Positions 33,105 through 42,729 are shown, counted from the first letter of the stretch. The stretch: DNA of 64,000 nucleotides from Hyphomicrobium_A sp963724945 (GCA_963724945.1 CAVRWL010000003.1:2232001-2296000), one strand, 5' to 3'. Notes: generated by a model from the letters alone, not told the origin. Made by a program: numbers and translations.

Positions 33105-35804
33105 ATGACGAGCGTCAACGAGATTCGCCAAACCTTCCTCGACTATTTCGACAGGAACGGCCACGTGATCGTGCCGTCGTCTCCGCTCGTGCCGCACAAT
33201 GACCCGACCCTGATGTTCACCAACGCCGGCATGGTGCAGTTCAAGAATGTCTTCACCGGCCAGGAGACGCGCCCCTACACGACGGCGGCGTCCTCGCAGA
33301 AGTGCGTGCGCGCCGGCGGCAAGCACAACGATCTCGACAACGTGGGCTACACCGCGCGCCACCACACATTTTTCGAGATGCTCGGCAACTTCTCCTTCGG
33401 CGACTACTTCAAGGAGCGCGCCATCGAGCTTGCTTGGGGGCTGCTGACGAAGGACTTCGCCCTCGACAAGAAGCGCCTCGTCATCACCGTCTACCATGAC
33501 GACGAGGACGCCTTCCGCATCTGGAAGAAGCTCACTGGTTTCGGCACCGACAAGATCCTGCGCATCGCGACGTCGGACAACTTCTGGCAGATGGGCGACA
33601 CGGGACCGTGCGGACCTTCCTCGGAGATCTTCTTCGATCACGGCGACAAGATCCCCGGCGGCCCGCCGGGCAGCGCGGATGCCGACGGCGACCGCTTCGT
33701 CGAGATCTGGAACCTCGTGTTCATGCAGTTCGAGCAGCTCGCACCGGGCGAGCGCGTCGACCTGCCCAAGCACTCGGTCGATACCGGCATGGGGCTCGAG
33801 CGCATGGCGGCGGTGCTCGAGGGCACGCACGACAACTACGAGATCGACCTCTTCAAGGCGCTGATCGCGGCCTCCGTGGCGGCGACCGGCATTCTCGCCA
33901 AGGGCGAGCATAAGGCCTCGCACCGCGTCATCGCCGACCACCTGCGCGCGTCGAGCTTTCTCATCGCCGACGGCGTGCTGCCCTCCAACGAGGGTCGCGG
34001 CTACGTGCTCCGTCGCATCATGCGCCGCGCCATGCGCCATGCGCATCTCTTGGGCGCGAAGGAGCCGTTGATGCACCGGCTGGTGCCCGCGCTTATGCAC
34101 GAGATGGGCGACACCTACCATGAGCTCGGCCGCGCGCAGGCGCTCATCACCGAGACGCTGCTCCTGGAGGAGACGCGCTTCAAGAAGACGCTGGAGAAGG
34201 GGCTTGGCCTTCTGGGGGAAGCCTCCGCCAGCCTCAAGAAGGGCGATGTCTTCTCCGGCGAGACCGCCTTCAAGCTTTACGACACGTTCGGCTTTCCCCT
34301 CGACCTGACCGAGGACGCGCTGCGCCCGCGCGGCATCGTCGTCGATACCAAAGCGTTCAACGCGGCGACGGAGCGTCAGAAAGCGGAAGCGCGCAAGACC
34401 TGGAAGGGCTCGGGCGAGGCGGCGACGGAGGCCATCTGGTTCCAGCTCAAAGAGAAGCTCGGCGCCACCGAGTTCCTCGGCTACGACACGGAGACGGGCG
34501 CCGGCGAGATTACCGCGCTCGTCAAAGGCGGCAAGGAGGCCAAGAGCCTGAAAGCCGGCGATGAGGCGGCGATCATCGTCAACCAGACGCCGTTCTACGG
34601 CGAGTCTGGCGGCCAGGTCGGCGATGAGGGCGTCATCCGCGGCGCCAAGGGCGCGCTCTTTCGCGTCACCGACACGCAGAAGAAGGCGGGGGGGCTCTTC
34701 GTGCATCTGGGCTTAGTCGAGAAGGGCACCTTCAAGCTCGGCGAGACGGTCGATCTCGAGGTCGAGCACAAGCGTCGCTCGGCAACGCGTGCGAACCATT
34801 CCGCGACGCACCTCTTGCACGAGGCGCTGCGTCAGGTGCTGGGCCGGCACGTGGCGCAGAAGGGGTCGCTCGTCGCACCCGACCGTTTGCGCTTCGACTT
34901 CTCGCATCAAAAGCCGATGACGGCGGAGGAGATCGCCGAGGTGGAGGCGCGCGCCAACGCCATCGTGCTGCAGAACGCCAGCGTGGAGACGCGGCTGATG
35001 GCACTCGATGATGCTCTGGAATCGGGCGCGATGGCGCTGTTCGGCGAGAAGTACGGCGAGGAAGTGCGCGTCGTCTCCATGGGCGAAGATCCGGGCGCCG
35101 GACCAGGGAGCCGGAGCAATAAGGGATGGTCGGTTGAATTGTGCGGCGGCACGCACGTGAAGCGCACCGGCGACATCGGGCTCGTCAAGATCGTCGCCGA
35201 GAGCGCGTCGGCGTCCGGCGTGCGCCGCATCGAGGCGCTGACTGCCGACGGGGCGCGCGCCTATCTGGCCGAGCAGGAGGGGCGCCTCAAGGAGGCGGCC
35301 GCGGCCTTGCACGTGCGGCCTGAGGACGTCGTGACGCGCGTTAAATCGCTCGTCGAGGAGCGCAAGCAGCTCGAGCGCCAGCTCGCCGATGCGAAAAGGC
35401 AGATCGCGCTCGGCGGCGGCGCGAGCCCCGGGGCCAACGCCGCCGAGGCTGCCAACGGTGGCATCAAGACCGTCGGCAAGGTGAAGCTCATCGCCCGCAC
35501 CGTGCAGGGCCTCAATCCGAAGGACCTGCGCGGCCTCATCGACGACGGCAAGAAGCAGGTGGGCTCCGGCATCGTCGCCATCGTCGGCGTCACGGAGGAC
35601 GGCAAGGCGGGCCTTGCCGTGGGCGTGACTGAGGACCTCACGACGACGTGGAACGCTGTCGACCTCGTCAAGGCCGGCGCTGAGGCCTTGGGCGGCAAAG
35701 GCGGCGGCGGCCGGCCCGACATGGCGCAGGCAGGGGGCCCCGACGGCTCACGCGCCGACGCCGCGCTGCAGGCGATCGAGGCGCGCTTGAGCGCCGCAGC
35801 GTGA
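33105..35804 (+). CDS. alaS: Alanyl-tRNA synthetase
   Basis: 899 aa, close to the usual length. AlaRS charges tRNA-Ala and edits Ser/Gly mischarging. The class II core has RHHTFFEMLGNFSFGDYFK and motif 3 NEGRGYVLRRIMRRA. The editing domain shows the zinc HxxxH as HSATH with CGGTHV downstream. A C-terminal DHHA1-like oligomerisation domain ends in the Gly-rich GGKGGGGRPDMAQAGG. The ATG at 33105 (MTSVNEIRQTFLDYF) matches the family start; a 13-codon extension is possible. In related genomes alaS often follows recA closely; here about 7 kb of other DNA intervenes. Confidence 0.97.
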   Translation: MTSVNEIRQTFLDYFDRNGHVIVPSSPLVPHNDPTLMFTNAGMVQFKNVFTGQETRPYTTAASSQKCVRAGGKHNDLDNVGYTARHHTFFEMLGNFSFGDYFKERAIELAWGLLTKDFALDKKRLVITVYHDDEDAFRIWKKLTGFGTDKILRIATSDNFWQMGDTGPCGPSSEIFFDHGDKIPGGPPGSADADGDRFVEIWNLVFMQFEQLAPGERVDLPKHSVDTGMGLERMAAVLEGTHDNYEIDLFKALIAASVAATGILAKGEHKASHRVIADHLRASSFLIADGVLPSNEGRGYVLRRIMRRAMRHAHLLGAKEPLMHRLVPALMHEMGDTYHELGRAQALITETLLLEETRFKKTLEKGLGLLGEASASLKKGDVFSGETAFKLYDTFGFPLDLTEDALRPRGIVVDTKAFNAATERQKAEARKTWKGSGEAATEAIWFQLKEKLGATEFLGYDTETGAGEITALVKGGKEAKSLKAGDEAAIIVNQTPFYGESGGQVGDEGVIRGAKGALFRVTDTQKKAGGLFVHLGLVEKGTFKLGETVDLEVEHKRRSATRANHSATHLLHEALRQVLGRHVAQKGSLVAPDRLRFDFSHQKPMTAEEIAEVEARANAIVLQNASVETRLMALDDALESGAMALFGEKYGEEVRVVSMGEDPGAGPGSRSNKGWSVELCGGTHVKRTGDIGLVKIVAESASASGVRRIEALTADGARAYLAEQEGRLKEAAAALHVRPEDVVTRVKSLVEERKQLERQLADAKRQIALGGGASPGANAAEAANGGIKTVGKVKLIARTVQGLNPKDLRGLIDDGKKQVGSGIVAIVGVTEDGKAGLAVGVTEDLTTTWNAVDLVKAGAEALGGKGGGGRPDMAQAGGPDGSRADAALQAIEARLSAAA

Positions 35805-35889
35805 CCCCGCGTGGGATGGCCGCTAACCTCGCCGTAGTGCAGGCAGCACATGATGGTGCCAAGCGCGCGAACCCGGCGTAGGCGAGGGT

Positions 35890-37677
35890 ATGACGGAAGG
35901 CCCCGATTTTAGCATCTACCGCGAGGCGATGATCGTGCTTGCGACGGCGGCCGTGCTGGTCCCGCTCGGCCAGCGCTTCAAGCTGAGCCCGATCCTCGGC
36001 TTCCTTTTCGCCGGCGCTCTGCTGGGGCCGGGTGGGCTCGGCGCGCTCTGGTACAGCTTCCCCGTTGTCCGCTGGATCGCCATCACGGATGAGCGCGGGC
36101 TCGGCGCCATCGCCGATCTGGGCGTGGTGTTCTTGCTGTTCCTCATCGGCCTGGAGCTATCCTTTAAGCGGCTCGTCACCATGCGCCGCCTGGTGTTCGG
36201 GCTCGGCGTGGCGCAAGTGGCGATCTCGGCCGTCGTAATCGGGCTCGTCGCCAGTCTGCTCGGCGCGCGGCCCGCGGGCGCCGTCCTGATCGGGCTCAGC
36301 CTGGCGCTGTCCTCGACCGCGATCGTCATCGAGGTGCTGGCCCGCCAACAGCGGCTCAGCACCACAACCGGGCGCACGTCTTTTGCGATCTTGCTGCTGC
36401 AGGACCTCGCCGTCGTGCCGCTGTTGTTCCTCGTCACCATCCTTAGCCCCGAAAGCAAAGGCTCGCTGCTCGGCGGCCTGCTGCTCGCTTTTGGACAGGC
36501 GATCATCATCATCGCCGCGATCGTGCTCGTTGGCACGGTCGTCCTGCGGCCGCTGTTCCGCCTCGTCGCCTCGGTCGAGAGCACCGAGCTGTTCGTGGCC
36601 GCGGCGCTCTTCGTCGCCGTGGGCAGCGGCCTCGCAACGGCGGCGGCCGGCCTATCGATGGCGCTCGGCGCCTTCGTCGCGGGTCTGTTGCTCGCGGAGA
36701 CCGAGTACCACCGGGCCATCCAGGCCACCATCGATCCCTTCAAAGGGCTGTTGCTCGGCGTGTTCTTCTTCTCGGTTGGCATGAGCCTTGACATCGGCGG
36801 TCTCATCGCCAATCCGCTGCCGATCATCGCCGGCATTGCCGGTCTCATCGTCATCAAGGCGGGTGTGCTGACCGGATTGCTGCGGCTGTTCCGCGTGCCC
36901 TGGCCCGCGACGGCGGAGACGGCGTTGCTACTCGGCCCGGGTGGCGAGTTCGCGTTCATCGTTATCGGGCTCGCAGTGATCCAGGATATCGTCGCCCGCG
37001 ACACCGGCACCCTCGTGCTGGCGATCACCTCGTTCTCGATGGCGATCATTCCGCTCATGGACATCCTCGGGCGCCGCATCGCCAGGGAGCTCGTCGCGGC
37101 GCAGGAGCCCAACCCCGCTTTGACGCTCGCGCCGCCTGGCGATCAGGCGGCCGCTATCGTCATCGGCTGCGGACGCGTGGGGCGCCTCGTATCGGAGATG
37201 CTCGCGCAGCACAAGGTGAGCCACATCATCATCGAGAGCGATGCCGCCGTCGTCACCAAGTGCCGGGCGGACGGGTGGCCGGTCTATTTCGGCGACGCCA
37301 AGAGCCCGGCGTTCCTGCGCCGTTGCGGCATTCAGCAGGCCAAGGGTGTGATCATCACCGCAAACAAGCCGTCCGTCGCCGATGAGATCGTCGCACGCGT
37401 GCGCGAATTACGCGACGACATCGTCATCGTTGCGCGCGCCGGCGATGAGGCGCACGCCCGCCGTCTCTACACGCTCGGTGTGACCGACGCAGTGCCAGAG
37501 ACGATTGAGGCGAGCCTGCAGCTCTCCGAGGCAACGCTCGTCGGGCTCGGCGTGCCGACCGGTCCCGTCATCGCCTCGATCCACGAGAAGCGCGACGAGT
37601 TCCGCAAGGCCCTGCAGGGTGCGGCAGGGCGGCCCACGCGGGGCTTGCGCGCAAGCCAGCTGAAGCGCTCCGAGTAG
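35890..37677 (+). CDS. Kef-type monovalent cation:proton antiporter with TrkA-N domain
   Basis: 595 aa. The N-terminal ~390 residues form a CPA2 antiporter with about 12 helices (ADLGVVFLLFLIGLELSFKRL, SLALSSTAIVIEVL, LGPGGEFAFIV). A cytoplasmic RCK/TrkA-N domain with VIGCGRVGRLVSEM near 425 and a short tail follow. It belongs to the KefB/KefC/YbaL group, which exchanges K+ for protons, often gated by nucleotide or glutathione adducts. No KefF/KefG ancillary gene is adjacent. It starts 85 bases after alaS. Confidence 0.9.
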   Translation: MTEGPDFSIYREAMIVLATAAVLVPLGQRFKLSPILGFLFAGALLGPGGLGALWYSFPVVRWIAITDERGLGAIADLGVVFLLFLIGLELSFKRLVTMRRLVFGLGVAQVAISAVVIGLVASLLGARPAGAVLIGLSLALSSTAIVIEVLARQQRLSTTTGRTSFAILLLQDLAVVPLLFLVTILSPESKGSLLGGLLLAFGQAIIIIAAIVLVGTVVLRPLFRLVASVESTELFVAAALFVAVGSGLATAAAGLSMALGAFVAGLLLAETEYHRAIQATIDPFKGLLLGVFFFSVGMSLDIGGLIANPLPIIAGIAGLIVIKAGVLTGLLRLFRVPWPATAETALLLGPGGEFAFIVIGLAVIQDIVARDTGTLVLAITSFSMAIIPLMDILGRRIARELVAAQEPNPALTLAPPGDQAAAIVIGCGRVGRLVSEMLAQHKVSHIIIESDAAVVTKCRADGWPVYFGDAKSPAFLRRCGIQQAKGVIITANKPSVADEIVARVRELRDDIVIVARAGDEAHARRLYTLGVTDAVPETIEASLQLSEATLVGLGVPTGPVIASIHEKRDEFRKALQGAAGRPTRGLRASQLKRSE

Positions 37678-37864
37678 GCTTGAGGCACCGCATTGCAGCG
37701 GCCCAGAGGTTGATCTGGATCAGGGCGGGGGCGCGACAGCGGCTATAAGGAGGCAACTGTGCAGTTCCGCGCTCGATAATTGCCGCTTTTGCGCGGCATT
37801 TTGGCGGGGCACGGAATTGGAAACGCCGCTCGATGGCGCGCCGAACCAACAAGGAAAGAACCTG

Positions 37865-38374
37865 ATGCCTTGCACCCTCTCTTCGCTCATGAGTCGGCGC
37901 CCGCGCGCCGTTCTTGTGCCGCTCGCGCTCTCGGTGCTCTCCGCGCTCGCTGCGGCGACGCCGGCCAGAGCCGCCCACGTCGAGGCCGGCGTCCTCAACT
38001 GCATCGTCCACGGCGGCGCCGGCTTCGTGTTCGGCTCGAGCAAGGACCTCGACTGCACCTTCAAAGGCACCAACGGCGGCACCGAGTACTACCACGGTGC
38101 GATCACCAAGTTCGGGCTCGATCTCGGCTTCACCAGCCAGAGCCACATCATCTGGACGGTGCTCGCTCCGTCCGCCGATGTCCCTGCTGGTGCGCTCGCC
38201 GGCAACTACGGCGGCGTCTCGGCGGAAGCGACGGTCGGTTTGGGCGTCGGCGCGAACGCGCTCGTCGGCGGCTCCAACAACTCGGTGGCGTTGCAGCCGG
38301 TGAGCGTGCAGGGCCAGCAAGGCCTCAACGTCGCCGTGGGCATTTCCCAATTGCAGCTGCGCGCCTCGCACTAA
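37865..38374 (+). CDS. DUF992 periplasmic protein
   Basis: 169 aa from the ATG at 37865, which has AAGGAAAG upstream. A signal peptide (LVPLALSVLSALAAATPARA) precedes the DUF992 domain, with HVEAGVLNCIVHGGAGFVFG, the second cysteine in LDCTFKG, and the Gly-rich middle AGNYGGVSAEATVGLG. DUF992 proteins are restricted mainly to Hyphomicrobiales and have no assigned function. Converges with icd. Confidence 0.85.
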   Translation: MPCTLSSLMSRRPRAVLVPLALSVLSALAAATPARAAHVEAGVLNCIVHGGAGFVFGSSKDLDCTFKGTNGGTEYYHGAITKFGLDLGFTSQSHIIWTVLAPSADVPAGALAGNYGGVSAEATVGLGVGANALVGGSNNSVALQPVSVQGQQGLNVAVGISQLQLRASH

Positions 38375-38468
38375 GGATCGGCCGCATCATCGAGCCGTGC
38401 GCATGGATCCCGCGGGTGCCTTTGCTCATTGGGCCCGCGGAATGAGGGCGAAGAACGCCGGCGGACGC

Positions 38469-39689
38469 TTAAGTGACCTTCGTCATGGCGGCCTTGAGGT
38501 TGTCGTCGACCTTGTCGAGGAAGCCCGTCGTCGACAGCCACCTCTGCTGATCGCCGACGAGCAGCGCGAGGTCCTTGGTCATGAAGCCTGCCTCGACCGT
38601 GTCGACGCAGACCTTTTCCAGCGTTGCGGCAAAACGGGCGAGCGCCTCGTTGCCATCGAGCTTGGCGCGGTGGGAAAGGCCACGCGTCCAGGCGAAGATC
38701 GAGGCGATGGAGTTGGTCGAGGTCTCCTTGCCCTTCTGGTGCTCGCGGTAGTGGCGCGTGACGGTGCCATGCGCTGCCTCGGCCTCCATGGTCTTCCCGT
38801 CGGGCGTCAACAGAACACTTGTCATCAAACCGAGCGATCCGAACCCTTGAGCGACAATATCGGACTGAACGTCGCCGTCGTAGTTCTTCATCGCCCATAC
38901 GTAGCCCCCCGACCATCTCAATGCAGAGGCGACCATGTCGTCGATCAGCCGATGCTGGTAGGTGAGCTTGCGCTTGGCGAACTCGGCGGCGAACTCCGCG
39001 TCGAAGACCTCTTGGAACAGGTCCTTGAAACGACCGTCGTAGGCTTTGAGAATCGTGTTCTTGGTCGACAAAAAGAGCGGATAGTTGCGCGCGAGCGCAA
39101 AATTGAAGGAGGCGCGCGCGAAGTCGCGGATCGAGTCGTCGAGATTGTACATGGCCATGACAACGCCACTCGATGGCGCCTTGAAAACCTCTCTCTCGAT
39201 CACGGCGCCATCGGCGCCGGTGAATTTTAGAGTGAGCGTCCCCTTGCCGGGAAAGCGGAAGTCGGTGGCGCGGTACTGGTCGCCGTAGGCATGGCGCCCG
39301 ATGACGATGGGCTCGGTCCAGCCAGGCACGAGGCGGGGCACGTTGCGGCAGATGATCGGCTCGCGGAAAATGACGCCGCCGAGGATATTGCGGATGGTGC
39401 CGTTGGGGCTCTTCCACATCTCCTTGAGCCCGAACTCTTTGACGCGGGCCTCATCGGGCGTGATGGTCGCGCACTTGACCCCGACGCCGTGCCTCTTGAT
39501 GGCGTTGGCGGCGTCGACGGTGACCTGGTCGTTTGTCTTATCGCGGTTCTCGATCGAGAGGTCATAGGATTCGAGGGGAAGGTCGAGGTAGGGCTGGATC
39601 AGCTTGTCCTTGATGAGCTTCCACATGATGCGAGTCATCTCGTCGCCGTCGAGCTCTACGACGGTGCCGGTCACCTTGATCTTTTGCAT
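38469..39689 (-). CDS. icd: NADP-dependent isocitrate dehydrogenase
   Basis: 406 aa, the size of the homodimeric eukaryote-like (type II) NADP-IDH usual in alphaproteobacteria. It oxidises isocitrate to 2-oxoglutarate in the TCA cycle. Conserved pieces are VVELDGDEMTRIMW, the substrate loop WKSPNGTIRNILGG with the contacting Ser and Asn, YDGDVQSDIVAQGFGSLGLMTS with the metal Asp, and the NADP region AAHGTVTRHYREHQKG. The ATG at 39689 gives the normal MQKIKVTGTV start. Divergent from the TrmJ-like gene. Confidence 0.97.
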   Translation of the reverse strand: MQKIKVTGTVVELDGDEMTRIMWKLIKDKLIQPYLDLPLESYDLSIENRDKTNDQVTVDAANAIKRHGVGVKCATITPDEARVKEFGLKEMWKSPNGTIRNILGGVIFREPIICRNVPRLVPGWTEPIVIGRHAYGDQYRATDFRFPGKGTLTLKFTGADGAVIEREVFKAPSSGVVMAMYNLDDSIRDFARASFNFALARNYPLFLSTKNTILKAYDGRFKDLFQEVFDAEFAAEFAKRKLTYQHRLIDDMVASALRWSGGYVWAMKNYDGDVQSDIVAQGFGSLGLMTSVLLTPDGKTMEAEAAHGTVTRHYREHQKGKETSTNSIASIFAWTRGLSHRAKLDGNEALARFAATLEKVCVDTVEAGFMTKDLALLVGDQQRWLSTTGFLDKVDDNLKAAMTKVT

Positions 39690-39778
39690 TGAGTGGCCTC
39701 GGATCGGGGGCGGGGTATTGTTCCGATGGCACAATATCCGTGCTGTTGCGATGCAACAAGAGAGCAGAGACGCTGACC

Positions 39779-41041
39779 TTGGGATCGCCTATCACCATTG
39801 CTGAGGACCCCGAAGGGCGACGCGTGCCGCGGCTTGCCGGCAGCGAGGCGGCGGTTGCCGACGTCGTGCACGCTTGCCACGAGCTGACGATCGAGGCCGG
39901 GCTTGCGCGCTTGGCGATCCCCGGCCTCGATCGGGACACGCTCGAAGGCGTGCTGACCTATTGCGCCGAGGAGCGCTGCATCGCGGACGCGGCGAGCTGC
40001 CCCGGATGCCGGCGGCGTACGCAAATGGAGGGTATTGGCAGCCTCGATGAGTTCATCGCCCGCCACAAGGAGATCGTGGTCGGAGGCGGGGACGTGCGCC
40101 TCTTCGGCAAGGGCGAGCGGGTAGAGCGCGTCGAGAGCCTGGAGGCGCTCACCACCGCCTGGTCGGGGGAGAAATACTGGTATTGGGCGCGGCGCGTCTT
40201 GCGCAAGCTGCGCCACGGCATCCGCCGCGCCCACATCCAAGGCACCGCCTTTGCCGGGGCAGGCGAGACGCCGGCGATTCTGCTCATGGAGCCGCAGCTT
40301 GCCGACAACGTCGGCATGGTCGCTCGCGCCATGGCCAACTTCGGGCTCGACGAGTTGAGGCTCATCGCCCCGCGTGACGGCTGGCCGAACGAGAAAGCCC
40401 GCATCGCCGCGTCCGGTGCCAACTACGTGATCGACGATGCGGCCGCCTTCCCCTCGCTCGCCGCCGCCATCGGCGATCTCAACTGGCTCGCCGCCACCAC
40501 CGCCCGCCAGCGCGATCTGAGGAAGCCGGTGATGACCCCCATCGAGGCGGTGGCGGAAATGCGCGCGCGCATCGCGCTTGGCGAGCGGTGCGGCGTCCTG
40601 TTCGGCCGTGAGCGCAATGGCTTGGAGACGGCCGAGGTCGCCAACGCCGATGCGCTCATTATGATTCCGGTTAATGCGCGCTTCGCCTCGCTCAATCTGG
40701 CGCAAGCGGTCTTAATCCTCGGCTACGAATGGCTGCGCGGGAGCGAAGGGCAAAGCTTGGGCCGGGTGACGACCTACGAGACACCGATCGCAACCGGACT
40801 GAACCTGGGCGACGACCGGCCGGCGACCAAGGAGGAGCTGCTCGGTTTCTTTACGCATTTGGAGGGCGAGCTCGATCGGCTCGGCTTCTTCAATCCGCCG
40901 CACAAGCGTGCAACGGTCGTGCGCAATCTGCGCACGATGCTCACGCGTATGGGCGCCACGGAGCAAGAGGTGCGCACGCTGCGTGGTATTGTTGCAACGC
41001 TTGCGAAAGGGCGCGGACATGCCCGCAAGCCGCCAACATAG
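39779..41041 (+). CDS. trmJ: DUF433-like domain fused to TrmJ-like RNA methyltransferase
   Basis: One open frame encodes two parts. Residues ~1-155 resemble a DUF433-type protein (RRVPRLAGSEAAVADVV, LDRDTLEGVLTYCAEERC, then CPGCRR and a WYWARRVLRKLRHG segment). From about residue 165 a SPOUT methyltransferase of the TrmJ/LasT type follows, with ILLMEPQLADNVGMVARAMANFG, CGVLFGRERNGLE and the knot motif SLNLAQAVLILGYEW. TrmJ 2'-O-methylates tRNA position 32. It usually stands alone at about 250-280 aa. The start (TTG at 39779) is uncertain; GTG near 39740 is possible. No stop or start separates the halves, so this is a fusion or two genes joined by an undetected indel. Confidence 0.75.
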   Translation: MGSPITIAEDPEGRRVPRLAGSEAAVADVVHACHELTIEAGLARLAIPGLDRDTLEGVLTYCAEERCIADAASCPGCRRRTQMEGIGSLDEFIARHKEIVVGGGDVRLFGKGERVERVESLEALTTAWSGEKYWYWARRVLRKLRHGIRRAHIQGTAFAGAGETPAILLMEPQLADNVGMVARAMANFGLDELRLIAPRDGWPNEKARIAASGANYVIDDAAAFPSLAAAIGDLNWLAATTARQRDLRKPVMTPIEAVAEMRARIALGERCGVLFGRERNGLETAEVANADALIMIPVNARFASLNLAQAVLILGYEWLRGSEGQSLGRVTTYETPIATGLNLGDDRPATKEELLGFFTHLEGELDRLGFFNPPHKRATVVRNLRTMLTRMGATEQEVRTLRGIVATLAKGRGHARKPPT

Positions 41042-41184
41042 CCGCCATCATCTGGCCAAGTTTTGGGCTGAGCGATGCCGGTCGCGACGGAAGGGCATTT
41101 TTGCTCCACGGTCGGGGCTATGATCGTGGACCGGACGCAACAGTAATAAGATAACACTCAAGGACAGCTCGGGAGACGCGGATC

Positions 41185-41823
41185 ATGAGAAGGGCGGGGA
41201 TGAGTTGGGCGTGCGCGGCAGCCTTGCTGACCCTCGGTGCTGCGATGGCGCCCGCCAACGCGCAGGAGCTGAGCGAGAAGGCCACGCGCGCCTTCATGGA
41301 ATACGCTTGGTCGCTGACCCCGGAGGCTTTCACCAAGCCGAACGGAGAGACGATCCAGATCGACAAGACGAAGAAGGATCAGGTGATGATCCCGCTCGAC
41401 GTGGCGCGCGAGGTGATCTACGCGGGCCGGCTTTCGGCGCATGCGCAGGTGTGCGAGTTGCCGAAGGAGCAAGCGGACAATCACAATTCTCTGATGCGCC
41501 GAGAGATCGACAGCAAGAGGTGGACGCCGCAGCAGATCGTCTACATTAATCAGCTGCACCTGACGGTGGTCATGCTGCTGACGGGACGCATCAAGCTCGT
41601 TGAGAAGGAGGGCGGCAAAGAGAAGGACGTGGTGATCGAAGAGGGCCCGAAACAGACGCAGACGTGCACGGCCGAGCAGAAGCAGAAGATCAAGGAGCTC
41701 ATCACGGCCTACGTTAAGTCCGGACCCGCGCTCGCCTCCACGAGCCCCCCGCCGCCCCCCGTGACGGCTCCTGCGACGACCGCCGTCGACGCGCCCACGG
41801 ACCAAGCATCGGTTCCCAAGTAA
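41185..41823 (+). CDS. Exported hypothetical protein, 212 aa
   Basis: The signal peptide (MSWACAAALLTLGAAMAPANA, cleaved before QEL) is followed by a mostly helical periplasmic domain with two cysteines (HAQVCELPK and TQTCTAEQK). The tail is Pro/Ala/Thr-rich (STSPPPPPVTAPATT) and looks disordered. Closely similar proteins occur in other Hyphomicrobiales without known function. The start may be MRRAG at 41185 or the Met five codons later. It lies between trmJ and rpsD on the same strand. Confidence 0.75.
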   Translation: MRRAGMSWACAAALLTLGAAMAPANAQELSEKATRAFMEYAWSLTPEAFTKPNGETIQIDKTKKDQVMIPLDVAREVIYAGRLSAHAQVCELPKEQADNHNSLMRREIDSKRWTPQQIVYINQLHLTVVMLLTGRIKLVEKEGGKEKDVVIEEGPKQTQTCTAEQKQKIKELITAYVKSGPALASTSPPPPPVTAPATTAVDAPTDQASVPK

Positions 41824-41902
41824 ATAGCCATTTTCCAGCCTTTGCGGCCCACCCGCGGCCTTCGGTTGACGCCGGCGCCGCTCACCGGTATCTAGCGGTC
41901 GC

Positions 41903-41973
41903 GACGCGGGCCATGCGTAATGGCCCGCGTCCTTACTTGCGCACCTGCGGCAGCGCTGAAAGTGAGCGCTGCC
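41903..41973 (+). promoter_or_regulatory. Two consecutive hairpins in the rpsD leader
   Basis: GACGCGGGCCAT (41903-41914) pairs exactly with 41920-41931 across a five-base loop. GGCAGCGCT (41949-41957) pairs exactly with 41965-41973. rpsD starts 81 bases later. The first hairpin could end the upstream transcript, or both could be an S4 autoregulatory leader. Neither has a U-tract. Confidence 0.45.
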
Positions 41974-42054
41974 TGTCGGCCCTGGGGCTTCGGCTTTACG
42001 GGCAGAGGAGGGGGCGCTCCACGTAACGCAAATACAACCGTTGGAGTGCTGTTA

Positions 42055-42672
42055 ATGACCAAGCGCATCCGCGCCAAGCACAAGATCGATCGCCGGCTCG
42101 GCGAGAACATCTGGGGCCGTCCCAAGAGCCCCATCAACCGCCGCGAATCCCGGCCCGGCCAGCACGGCGAGCGGCGCATGCAGAAGCTGTCCGACTACGG
42201 CCAGCAGCTCAAGGCCAAGCAGAAGCTCAAGGGCTACTACGGCAACATCAACGAGCGCCAGTTCCACCGCGTCTACGCGGAGGCGGTGCGGCTCAAGGGC
42301 TCGACGTCCGAGCACGTCATCGGCCTCTTGGAGCGCCGCCTCGACGCGATCGTCTATCGCGCCAAGTTCGTGCCGACCGTGTTCGCCGCGCGCCAGTTCG
42401 TGAGCCACGGTCACGTCACGGTCAACGGGCGGCGCGTGACCGTGCCGAGCTACCGCTGCAAGGTCGGCGACGTGATCGAGGTCAAAGAGAAGGCGCGCCA
42501 GCTGCCGCTGGTGCTGGAGGCGATCAAGAGCCCCGAGCGCGACGTGCCCGACTACATCGACGCTGACCACAACAAGATGTCGGCGAAGTTCAATCGCATC
42601 CCCGCCCTCTCGGACGTGCCCTATCCGGTGCACATGGAGCCGAACCTGGTCGTCGAGTTCTACTCGCGCTGA
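42055..42672 (+). CDS. rpsD: 30S ribosomal protein S4
   Basis: 205 aa, the standard length. S4 binds 16S rRNA and nucleates 30S assembly. The N-terminus MTKRIRAKHKIDRRLGENIW, RPGQHGERR, the S4 RNA-binding domain LERRLDAIVYRAKFV with FVSHGHVTVNGRRV, and the end LVVEFYSR are all typical. The four-Cys zinc site is absent, as in other alphaproteobacteria. TTGGAG precedes the ATG by 7-8 bases. It stands outside the alpha operon, as is usual in this class, and has its own leader and terminator. Confidence 0.97.
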   Translation: MTKRIRAKHKIDRRLGENIWGRPKSPINRRESRPGQHGERRMQKLSDYGQQLKAKQKLKGYYGNINERQFHRVYAEAVRLKGSTSEHVIGLLERRLDAIVYRAKFVPTVFAARQFVSHGHVTVNGRRVTVPSYRCKVGDVIEVKEKARQLPLVLEAIKSPERDVPDYIDADHNKMSAKFNRIPALSDVPYPVHMEPNLVVEFYSR

Positions 42673-42695
42673 CGCTTTGGCGCCCGCGCGCATAG

Positions 42696-42729
42696 GAGGG
42701 CCCGGCTCGGCGCGGGCCCTCTTCGCTTT
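42696..42729 (+). terminator. Rho-independent terminator of rpsD
   Basis: GAGGGCCCG (42696-42704) pairs with CGGGCCCTC (42713-42721), followed by TTCGCTTT. It overlaps the stop region of the convergent DUF2182 gene and may serve both strands. Confidence 0.8.

Noticed and set aside
32847..34706. Long minus-strand open frame (619 codons) opposite alaS
   Set aside because: Antisense shadow of alaS; the composition is that of reverse-complement GC-rich coding DNA.
38371..39417. Alternative frame of 348 codons over icd
   Set aside because: Same-strand shadow frame of icd with no start of its own.
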